Assembly (NCBI GenBank): GCA_024699005.1
Contig: JAILQN010000052.1
Span: forward strand, 1 to 11,664
Length of the DNA stretch: 11,664 nucleotides
Source of the DNA: Clostridia bacterium
GTDB taxonomy: Bacteria; Bacillota_A; Clostridia; Oscillospirales; Acutalibacteraceae
Direction of reading: 5' to 3'
The translations under genes were made by a program, and so were the position numbers. Position 1 is the first letter of the stretch. Every line of letters starts with the position of its first letter. Under the pieces are notes generated by a model. That model was given only the letters and a program-made list of their open reading frames with translations, had not been told where the DNA came from and ran no database searches. Shown one piece after another: positions 1-7,950 of the stretch.

Positions 1-3000
1 CGTCGCCGGCATATCCTGAATATTCAATGTCGCAGCATCGGTCGTAAAGCTGATGAACTCAGAACCGCTGCTCGGAGCCGGCCAACCGGTCGAGGCAAAG
101 AACATATTTACGGGGCTTGTCGTGGAGCTAAGCGTTATCTGGCCGGAGATATTGATATCTTCGACAGCCGGATTTGAGGAATCCAGTGAATAGAACACCT
201 TATCCTGAACATCGTAAGTCTCTGTGCCGTAGCTGAAGATCTCACCCTGTCCGTTACCGTAATTGTTGATGGAGTCGATACCGGTAAGACCGGGAACGGT
301 GTCAAACTGATATGATGAATAATAGATGTTATGGAAAATATGTGTTGTCTGATTCTGATTATCTAAAATGAACGTGTCTTCGCCCGTAAGACCTATGACA
401 AGTCCCCTATAGAAGTTGTCATTGCTGACGGAGCTGTTTGCGTTCTTTTCAATGCTTCCTGCAACCGTGCTGTTGTCGATAAATGGAAGATCAGTCTGCC
501 ACGCAACGGGAATTACGCCTGTCGTTCCGTAAACCTCACCGACGATACCGCCGGAGGCCTTTGCGCCGTAACATTTACATGCCGACGAAACATGGCTGAT
601 CATAAACATCTTGGGAGAATAGATATAACCGACTATTCCGCCCGCGTCGCCTTCGAGATTGTTATTGTCGATCGCGCTGACAGTTGCGCGTGCGGTACAA
701 CCGGAAATGGTGATCGCGCCGCGGCTTCCGCCGAGCATGTTGGACTGCGCGCCCAAAATACCGCCGGCATAGTGCTTAGCGGTAACCTTGACCGCGCTCG
801 CAACGCTGCAGTCCGATATTGTAAGAGTTCTGTTGTCGTTTGATGAGTCGTATGTCAAACCGACGATACCGCCTGCGGCAGCCCTGCTGTTGTTTGTGAC
901 GTCATTTCTGTCGCTGACGATCTCGCAGTTGCCGGTGACCGTCGAATTTGTGATAGTCGTTGAAAGCGCCAAACCGCTGCCCGTATTATAATACTGGCTC
1001 GCGATAATGCCGCCGGCGTTACAACCTGTCATGGTGTAATATGTGCCCGCTGTCGAACCTCCGTCGACCGTTGCGTTTGTTATCGAGCCGGAGAATTCAC
1101 CCGCGATGCCCGCCGCCGTACCGAATAACGGTTCTGCGTCAGCCGAGCCGGTGTCTATAGTAAGATTTGATACAGAGACAGTGCTAATCGTATTGGTCGC
1201 TCCGGCCGTTGTCGTCAAATGGGAATGACCGAACACACCGCCGATATAGACAGCGCCTATCAATGTCGAATTGTTTATAACCGAACCGGTGAGATTCGAG
1301 TCCTTAACATATCCCGCGATAGTACCGAGATAAAGCGAGTTGCATCCGCTGTCACTTAATACAGCAGGATCAACAGTTGTTATCGAATCGGCGTCGATAT
1401 TTGTAAACGTCGTATTTTCGGCATAGCCTACCAAGCCTCCCGCATATGCGTTCGCGTTGGAGGTCTTTATAAAGAAGTCATTGAGCGTCGGATCGGTCGC
1501 CGCCGCGTCCGCTTTAAACGTCGCTCCGTTAGCTTTTGCGAAAAGACCGACATATTCTTTATTTACGTTAGGCGTGATTTCGATACCGGTTATCGAATGG
1601 GACGCGAAATCGAACGTACCTTCAAATACGAGCGTTACGTTGTCTGATTCGGTCGTATAGCCTATCGGCATAAACTTCTCATTACCGTCGTAATCCGCAT
1701 CGGTAAATGTAAGGTCGGCGTCGAGAAGGAAATGTTTGTTTGCGGTAGTACTGATATATCTTATCGAATCGAGTTGCTTATTGGTACGAATTATATAAGG
1801 ATCCAATTCCGTACCGGTACCGCCGGCATGAGTAAAGTGTGTCATGTTTGTCGCGCTAACGGCGATATCAACGGGTATAACGACTCTGTCGTTCGTGCCG
1901 GGGATCGTATAATAATCGGACGTTGACTGAGTCGACATTATGGATGCGTAATAGACGCCCTCAATCCCGCCTGCTACGTTGCCGCCTACGCTTATCGCAA
2001 CAGGAGAATATGCGTACGCATTGTTATACTGGCTTATAGTCATGCTCGAATTGCTCGAATGCCATCCGCCGTAGATCCCGTTAGTGGCGTCCGTATCGTT
2101 TTTGAATACGAGACGGCTGCTTCCGTCGGAGCCGATGATGCTCTGTGAAGCAATTGTCAAGACTGCGCCCGATGCGCCGCTTTCACCGTCGATCGAAACT
2201 GAACCGAAGGCATGTGAGCCGGAGGGCGTAGCTTCATCCGTAAGAGTATATGTACCGCTTATCGACTTACAGACGTCGATATATGTAGCCATTGCGTCCG
2301 TGTCCGCCGCTATCGTCTCGTTGCCGTATGCGGAGACCGAGACGTCCGGGAACGTACCCATGATATGGCTCGAAATGATAACGCCGCTAACCGCGTTCGC
2401 CGCTGCCGCGCCCGTAAAGAGCGAGGTCGTGGAGGCGCTGCCCATGACAAGACCGCCGAGACCGCCGGTACCTGTTCCGACAGCCGTGCCGACGCTGATA
2501 CAATCTTTTATAAGAGGAGGATTGGGAGAAACATACGCGACAGAGCTGTTATAATAACCGATCAAACCGCCGGCATACGCGTAGCCTCTTGCCGCGCCGC
2601 CGAATACACAGCTGTCTATAGCGACGCTCGACATCGGAGCGTCACTGTATCCCAATATACCGCCTGCCGCCGAGCTGCCTCTCGTGACGACGACCGCCGC
2701 GTAAGAGACGCAGTTTGAAACGCTGAGCGAGGGATCATATGCAAATCCCGAATCCTTCATGACAGATCCGCATATACCGCCGCCGTATCCGACGCCGGTG
2801 ATCCTTACGCCCGAGAACGTATTGTTGTTGGAGTCATATGAGCCTACACCGATACCGCAGTCGGTGATCGTGACGTTTGTATTTCTGACGTTCGCGATGA
2901 TTCCGCCGGCACGCGTCGCCGCCGCATCGTTTACGGAAGAGATCTCGGTGTTACCCAAAATATTACAGTCGCTTATCGTAAGGCTTCCTGCTCCGCTCAT

Positions 3001-6000
3001 AACGGAGACCTTTGCGACTATACCGCCGGCAATATAGCCTGTCACCGACGTCAGTGAACCGCTCGTTCCGTTTACAGTACAGGAGCTGATCGAACCGCAG
3101 AACATACCTGCGATACCGCCGGCCTCACCGTTCTCGATCTGAGCACCTGCTGCCTCGATGACCGAATCCTCAACAAGACAGTTTTCGATGCTTGAATTTG
3201 CTTCCACGCCGCCGGAGCAACCAACGATACCGCCCATGCAGGCGCCCGTGTTGTCGCTGGAATTTGTTACGGTGATATTCTTTACGGCGACCTTTTTGAC
3301 CGAGATCGAACCGTAAGCTGCCTTCGCGGTAGATGCAGTATTTGCAACACTGCTCGCAACGCTTTCATCGCCGAACCTGCCGACAACGCCGCCGACATGC
3401 TTTGTTCCTTCGATCTTTGAATTATCTATTGTAATATTAGGATTGTTTGTCGTATCTCCGACGCTGAGTGAGAAATCGCAACGTGTGCCCGTTCTGAGAA
3501 CGCCGCCGACTAAACCGCCGGCGCATGTCGTTCCGCTCGTGACACGCGTATAGTCGATATCTGTATTTGTAATATTGACGTTTACGGCCGTAGAATAAGA
3601 GGTCGACGTCGTTTTACCGTACACCTGCCCGATAAGTCCGCCGGCATAGAGACCGGAAGATCCCGTTGATACGGTAAACGGAGACGCGTTTTCTCCGCTT
3701 ATCGAAGCGCCACGAACTGTTATATTGCTGATGTTCGCCGTCATAGATACGGAATTGTTTACGAGACCCGAATTACTTTCTATTGTCCAGTCGCCTATTT
3801 CACCGATAAGTCCGCCGGCTTGCGAGCCTGTCGCGGAAACGCCGCCCTTATTGCTTCCTTCAGAACGGAGCAACTCAACATTACTGATCGTTACAACGGT
3901 GTTCACGGATCTCATGCCGATATGTCCGACGAGACCGCCGACGTAGTTGACGCCGGAGATCGAAGAGTCCGCGATCGTGATATTTGTAAAGTTATATTCA
4001 TCCGAGTATTGTCCGAGACCTGCGCCGATAATACCGCCGACATAGTTGCCGCTGCTGGACACGCTGAAGCCGCTGAAATCGATATCGTCAAACGCAGCGC
4101 CTTCTCTGTTTCCGGTAAATACCGCGCCGAAAAGACCGCCGATATAGGTGTAGTTAGCGGAACATGTGACAGTGCTGTTTCTGACGGTGATATGACTTAT
4201 ATTATAAGGAACAGTAGAACCGGTATAACTGCCGAACAAATATCCGCCGATAAGTCCGGCATAAGTTTTATTTGTAGAAACCGAACAGTTAACGAAGCTG
4301 AGATTCGTAAATGTCGACTTCGTTGTAGCGCCGGTAACATTTGGATCAACATATGCTGCAATAATACCGTTGTAACCTGCGTTAGTACCCGTGAGGGAAC
4401 AGTTATAAAACTCAATATTGCTGAATGTGGCTCCGCAAACATATCTAAACATGGCGGGACATGATGTTGAGCCGTTTGCAACTGTAGGCAGAACAAGATT
4501 CATGATCCTCGGCTTTTTGCCGTTAGCGCCGAGTTTTCCCGTGAATGTTCCTCTATATGAGTTTGTATTCGACAATCCCATATAAGCAAGCGAACGCGTC
4601 TCTCCCGAAAGAGGAGTCATGTCGATATCGGCGCAAAGCTTCCAATTTGATGTTTTAAAATTATAAGTAGAACTCGTATAATTTGTAGCGATAAACCTAA
4701 GATCTTCGGGGGTGTAGATCTCGTAATATCCGTCGACCTGACGAAGTCCGCTTCTCATGACCGCCCTGCAGGTGAGTCCCGTCGGAGTATGAGTAAGTGA
4801 GAACGACGCGTTATAAGCGGCCGTCCTCGTACATTTAAGAGTAAATGAAAGCGAAGAACCGGAAATAGAAGTACCGGAAACCGTCTCGGTAGCCGCTTCA
4901 AAGTCAAAGCTGTAATCCGACGCCGTGGTGCCTGTAAACGCGCCTGTCGTCGGGACCGTCACGCTGTAGCGCACAGTCTCACCGCCGTACGGAACTGTAT
5001 ATGCCGCATCGAGCGGGGCGAAATCGCTTATATTGCTGTCGCTGAACGACGCGGAATAAGTCGAAACTGAGCTGCCCGAAACAGTCTCGGTCTTAACGCT
5101 GAACAGGTTGCCGGAAAGCGTAAGATTTGTCCTGTCATCGGCCTTGCCGATAAAGATCTTGGGGTTGACCGTTGTAAGACCCGATGAAGACACGACTACG
5201 CTGCCGGACGCGTAACAATTGGATATAGTTCCGCTTCCGGTTATCGAATTTATCTTTCCGATAAGTCCGCCGACGCCGTTCAAATTGTTAGACACGGTAA
5301 TATTGGACTTTGAACCGCAGTTATCGATAGTGAAGTTGGTCGCGTTGACAGCACCGATAAGAGCGCCGATACCGCCGTCGTTAGAAGACGCCGAAACCGT
5401 TACGGGAACATCGACATAACACTTTGAAAGGTATGACTTGCCGTTCAAGGTGTCAATGAAAGCGCCCTTATCCGCGGAATTGAGCGTCGTAGTATTCGAC
5501 TGCGGATCGGTTGTATCCGTATAGTTGATATTGTATAATGTTGCGTCTGTCACGGTACCGAACAACGAGCCGGTCATAACCGTCGAAACAACAGTCAGAT
5601 CATGTATATATCCGGAGGAAAGCTCAGACGAAGGAGCCTCTGCCGAATCCCTCGCACCCGTAACGCCGCTGAAAAGATGTGTGTTTCCGAGAGACATTGT
5701 AATCGTATGGTCGTTTCCGTCAAGAACGCCCTCAAACACGAACGGAGTCCATGTCGAGCCGCTAAGCGTGATATCGCTGTCGAGCCTATAGCAAAGCGCT
5801 CTCGTCTCGGCGCTCGTGTTTACAGCCACAAGAGCGGCATAAGACTCGATCGGAATGGGATCGGCAACCGTTCCTGCATGTTCGCCGGCTTCGCCCGTTC
5901 CCCTCGTCACCGCAAAGGTGGACATGACAAGAACGGAGAACTTCTGGGATATCTTTTTACCCAAAGCTCCGGTGCCTTCTGCGAACGAGATGTTGCCGTA

Positions 6001-7866
6001 ATATGAAAGTATACCCGTGCTTCCTGTAGAAGCGCTCCTTAATGTAATGAAATCGCCGTCGTCATTGACAGAGATCGAACCGCCGCTGACGGAAGCTGCC
6101 TTTGTCGAGTCGGAGACGATAGAGGCCCTCGAGCCCTTCCATGTCTGAGTAAGCTCGGCCTTTGAAAGGACCTTTTCACCCTTGACCGGCGCAGATATAA
6201 CTTTAACATTACTTATAAGATCGGTATCGTCAAACGCAGATCCGGGGCACGGAACCGCGATACCGCTTATTGATGAGGACCAGAAGTTTGACTCGCCGAG
6301 ATAAACAAGATTACCGCCCTTACCGAGAACGGCTCCGCAATTTTCGGATTCGGAGGCGATCTTGACGAGAGCGTAGTTGCCGAAGACCGTGGTGCCGGGA
6401 TCGACCGTACCGATTATACCGCCGATCTCAAGCTCACTGTATGTACCGCCGTTCACATATCCCGTTGCGACGGAATTCGTGACGAAATCGGTGTTTTTAC
6501 CGACGACGCCGCCGAAAGAGCCGAAGTTTGAGCCCTCGAAGTACATACCGATATTTTCTACCGTCGAGGAATTGATATATTCTGAGTTAGTACCCGCAAC
6601 GCCGCCGAAATAGTAATATCCGATCATATCCGCGGCGGAAGGCGTAGTACCGTTTCCGGTATTTTCAAAATCGCCCTTGACATAGCAGTTTGAAATGTTG
6701 CCGTCATTTAAGCCGGCAATACCGCCTACATAGACGCCGTATGCGAAATCAATATCATCGGGATCGCCCGAAAGATCGACCGAACAGCCTGTGATCGTCG
6801 GAACATCTTCCAAACCGTTGTAGTTATAGCCGACGACGCCGCCGACGAACATTGCGGTCGAACCCTTGCCCTCGGGAACTCCGGCGAATGATTTTTCATC
6901 CGACCCGTAAGCAAAAAGCTTTACGCCCTTCACCGAGCAGTCAGAGATCGTTCCAGTATTCTGAGCGGCGATGACGCCGATATATCTGCGGTCACCCTTT
7001 GTCTTAATCGAGACGTTTTCAACTTTAATATTGTTTATAGTGCCCTTATTGTCGGAAGCGACGATGGAATAACCTGTCTTTACTTCCAAAGAATCAATAT
7101 ATGTCGTCTCAGCCGTGAACGCCGAAGCTTTGCCCGTAAGATCAACAGAACAGCCGGAAACCGTACAATCCGTTATAAGACCGTCGTTTTTAACTGCTAT
7201 AACCGAAGCATTTGTAAGCGAAGCATTTGACGAAGCAATTACATTGTCTCTGAAAACAACGTTTTTAATAACGGATCCGGAGCTGAGATATCCGAATATC
7301 GCGATATTGGAATATGTTTTATCAGTGATATTAAGTCCGTAGATGCTGTGTCCGTCGCCGTCGAGGCTCAAAAATACATTGGAATCGCCCGCTGCGGACG
7401 GTGAGATCGACACAAGTGAAATAAATCCGTAGTAATTTCTGAACGAGCTTATGCCGACAGTCGAAAGGTCGATGTCGGCGGCAAGCTTATAATATTTATT
7501 GGATTCGGATGTAAGATTTATGCCGTTTTCGTTGATAGCAAGGAGATCTTTTGCATCATTTATAAGGAAAGGATCGGCCTGTGTGCCGCTTCCTTTAAAT
7601 AAACCGGAAGAAGAAACCTCAAGGCTTGAACCGACAGGCTGCATATCGGGATCTGTCGGTGAAAGCTTTCCGCCTTCAACGGAAATATCGGAGGACGCCG
7701 CATCGGTAGTCGCTTCGGAGGCAACGACTGTCGAGACAGCAGAATCTTCCGCGGTCGTACTCACATTATCGACCGCAGAGACGCCTGTTCCCATTATTTC
7801 CGATGACAAAAGCAATGACGCCGATAGGATTACCGCCAATGCCCTTCTTCCTAATTTATTCTTCAT
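1..7866 (-). CDS. Giant secreted GLUG-repeat surface protein (C-terminus off the left edge)
   Basis: The frame is open for 2622 codons from an ATG at 7864-7866 to position 1, with no stop in any triplet; the gene is 3'-partial. GGAGG ten bases upstream fixes the start. Residues 1-31 form a signal peptide: KNKLGRR, a hydrophobic stretch ILSASLLL, and a likely cut after VSA. A Ser/Thr/Ala-rich linker follows to about residue 88. Four GLUG blocks begin with 'G.GT..DP..I' or similar, then 'YKL.ADID' and often 'F.G..DG..H.I': about residues 91-545 (GSGTQADPFLI, YYKLAADIDLS), 656-905 (FEGVLDGNDHTI), 1044-2005 (WKLCADIDMT) and 2015-2510 (DPYIIRTNKQL, FDFASHSITGI). Repeated GG[IVL][IVL]G motifs run through them. 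Beta-rich, possibly Ig-like segments lie near 583-655, 915-1040 and 2510 onward. GLUG proteins are known as bacterial surface adhesin-like proteins, probably folding as beta-helices; an adhesive role and the ligand are inference. No anchor motif is in the visible part. Confidence 0.93.
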   Translation of the reverse strand, partial: MKNKLGRRALAVILSASLLLSSEIMGTGVSAVDNVSTTAEDSAVSTVVASEATTDAASSDISVEGGKLSPTDPDMQPVGSSLEVSSSGLFKGSGTQADPFLINDAKDLLAINENGINLTSESNKYYKLAADIDLSTVGISSFRNYYGFISLVSISPSAAGDSNVFLSLDGDGHSIYGLNITDKTYSNIAIFGYLSSGSVIKNVVFRDNVIASSNASLTNASVIAVKNDGLITDCTVSGCSVDLTGKASAFTAETTYIDSLEVKTGYSIVASDNKGTINNIKVENVSIKTKGDRRYIGVIAAQNTGTISDCSVKGVKLFAYGSDEKSFAGVPEGKGSTAMFVGGVVGYNYNGLEDVPTITGCSVDLSGDPDDIDFAYGVYVGGIAGLNDGNISNCYVKGDFENTGNGTTPSAADMIGYYYFGGVAGTNSEYINSSTVENIGMYFEGSNFGSFGGVVGKNTDFVTNSVATGYVNGGTYSELEIGGIIGTVDPGTTVFGNYALVKIASESENCGAVLGKGGNLVYLGESNFWSSSISGIAVPCPGSAFDDTDLISNVKVISAPVKGEKVLSKAELTQTWKGSRASIVSDSTKAASVSGGSISVNDDGDFITLRSASTGSTGILSYYGNISFAEGTGALGKKISQKFSVLVMSTFAVTRGTGEAGEHAGTVADPIPIESYAALVAVNTSAETRALCYRLDSDITLSGSTWTPFVFEGVLDGNDHTITMSLGNTHLFSGVTGARDSAEAPSSELSSGYIHDLTVVSTVMTGSLFGTVTDATLYNINYTDTTDPQSNTTTLNSADKGAFIDTLNGKSYLSKCYVDVPVTVSASSNDGGIGALIGAVNATNFTIDNCGSKSNITVSNNLNGVGGLIGKINSITGSGTISNCYASGSVVVSSSGLTTVNPKIFIGKADDRTNLTLSGNLFSVKTETVSGSSVSTYSASFSDSNISDFAPLDAAYTVPYGGETVRYSVTVPTTGAFTGTTASDYSFDFEAATETVSGTSISGSSLSFTLKCTRTAAYNASFSLTHTPTGLTCRAVMRSGLRQVDGYYEIYTPEDLRFIATNYTSSTYNFKTSNWKLCADIDMTPLSGETRSLAYMGLSNTNSYRGTFTGKLGANGKKPRIMNLVLPTVANGSTSCPAMFRYVCGATFSNIEFYNCSLTGTNAGYNGIIAAYVDPNVTGATTKSTFTNLSFVNCSVSTNKTYAGLIGGYLFGSYTGSTVPYNISHITVRNSTVTCSANYTYIGGLFGAVFTGNREGAAFDDIDFSGFSVSSSGNYVGGIIGAGLGQYSDEYNFTNITIADSSISGVNYVGGLVGHIGMRSVNTVVTISNVELLRSEGSNKGGVSATGSQAGGLIGEIGDWTIESNSGLVNNSVSMTANISNITVRGASISGENASPFTVSTGSSGLYAGGLIGQVYGKTTSTSYSTAVNVNITNTDIDYTRVTSGTTCAGGLVGGVLRTGTRCDFSLSVGDTTNNPNITIDNSKIEGTKHVGGVVGRFGDESVASSVANTASTAKAAYGSISVKKVAVKNITVTNSSDNTGACMGGIVGCSGGVEANSSIENCLVEDSVIEAAGAQIENGEAGGIAGMFCGSISSCTVNGTSGSLTSVTGYIAGGIVAKVSVMSGAGSLTISDCNILGNTEISSVNDAAATRAGGIIANVRNTNVTITDCGIGVGSYDSNNNTFSGVRITGVGYGGGICGSVMKDSGFAYDPSLSVSNCVSYAAVVVTRGSSAAGGILGYSDAPMSSVAIDSCVFGGAARGYAYAGGLIGYYNSSVAYVSPNPPLIKDCISVGTAVGTGTGGLGGLVMGSASTTSLFTGAAAANAVSGVIISSHIMGTFPDVSVSAYGNETIAADTDAMATYIDVCKSISGTYTLTDEATPSGSHAFGSVSIDGESGASGAVLTIASQSIIGSDGSSRLVFKNDTDATNGIYGGWHSSNSSMTISQYNNAYAYSPVAISVGGNVAGGIEGVYYASIMSTQSTSDYYTIPGTNDRVVIPVDIAVSATNMTHFTHAGGTGTELDPYIIRTNKQLDSIRYISTTANKHFLLDADLTFTDADYDGNEKFMPIGYTTESDNVTLVFEGTFDFASHSITGIEITPNVNKEYVGLFAKANGATFKADAAATDPTLNDFFIKTSNANAYAGGLVGYAENTTFTNIDADSITTVDPAVLSDSGCNSLYLGTIAGYVKDSNLTGSVINNSTLIGAVYIGGVFGHSHLTTTAGATNTISTVSVSNLTIDTGSADAEPLFGTAAGIAGEFSGSITNATVDGGSTAGTYYTMTGCNAGGIIASQYYNTGSGLALSTTITNSTVTGNCEIVSDRNDVTNNSRAAAGGIVGLTYDSSNDNRTLTISDCSVASAVKVTAKHYAGGILGAQSNMLGGSRGAITISGCTARATVSAIDNNNLEGDAGGIVGYIYSPKMFMISHVSSACKCYGAKASGGIVGEVYGTTGVIPVAWQTDLPFIDNSTVAGSIEKNANSSVSNDNFYRGLVIGLTGEDTFILDNQNQTTHIFHNIYYSSYQFDTVPGLTGIDSINNYGNGQGEIFSYGTETYDVQDKVFYSLDSSNPAVEDINISGQITLSSTTSPVNMFFASTGWPAPSSGSEFISFTTDAATLNIQDMPAT
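538..6843 (-). repeat. Array of GLUG-type motifs (GG-[IVL]-[IVL]-G)
   Basis: About thirty copies of a short glycine motif lie inside the giant protein. Clear examples are VGGVVGYNY (6817-6846 area), GGIIGTVDPG (near 6400), VGGLIGKINS (near 5260), YVGGLVGHIG (near 3930), AGGLIGEIGD (near 3810), AGGLVGGVL (near 3510), AGGILGYSD (near 2660), AGGLVGYAEN (near 1430), AGGIVGYIYS (near 635) and SGGIVGEVYG (near 545). Spacing is mostly 100-190 bases, or about 35-60 residues. On the plus strand the motif shows as recurring 'accgccggc' or 'gccgcc' strings. Several copies are decayed (AGGIIASQ, AGGIVAKV, GGGICGSV). The copies are divergent at DNA level, so this is an old protein-level array and not a recent tandem DNA expansion. 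Confidence 0.85.
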
Positions 7867-7876
7867 AATCTGCTAA

Positions 7877-7881
7877 CCTCC
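7877..7881 (-). promoter_or_regulatory. Ribosome binding site GGAGG for the giant surface protein
   Basis: A perfect GGAGG is read on the minus strand ten bases before the ATG at 7866. It supports that start codon and the N-terminal signal peptide, and shows that the gene has its own strong initiation site even if it is co-transcribed with the gene before it. Confidence 0.85.
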
Positions 7882-7888
7882 GAATTGT

Positions 7889-7908
7889 GTAAAGTTGTGA
7901 GCCTTTAC
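7889..7908 (-). repeat. Weak inverted repeat in the leader of the giant gene
   Basis: GTAAAG (7889-7894) and CTTTAC (7903-7908) are exact complements around an 8-base loop. On the minus-strand transcript this would be a small 6-bp hairpin just upstream of the GGAGG. It is too weak to call a terminator or riboswitch; it might affect translation or be chance. Confidence 0.25.
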
Positions 7909-7927
7909 GTTCACGTACATGATGCCG

Positions 7928-7946
7928 AAATGATCTTAAATCATTT
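7928..7946. repeat. AT-rich inverted repeat between the helix gene and the giant gene
   Basis: AAATGAT (7928-7934) and ATCATTT (7940-7946) form a perfect 7-bp stem with a 5-base loop, starting a few bases after the TAA of the helix-protein gene. Minus-strand RNA continues into UCGGCAUC with no U-run, so it does not look like an intrinsic terminator for that gene. On the plus strand it is followed by ATTTTTAG, but no plus-strand gene needs terminating. The stem has only one G-C pair and would be weak. Confidence 0.3.
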
Positions 7947-7950
7947 ATTT

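Noticed and set aside
592..7876. Many 60-210 codon plus-strand frames opposite the giant gene, and minus-strand frames 4197-4496 and 6726-6914
   Set aside because: All overlap the continuous 2622-codon frame. Their products have no recognisable domains, and their lengths are what a moderately GC-rich coding stretch yields by chance.
7928..7946. Inverted repeat as an intrinsic terminator of the helix gene
   Set aside because: The stem has seven pairs, six of them A-T, and the minus-strand transcript has no U-run after it.
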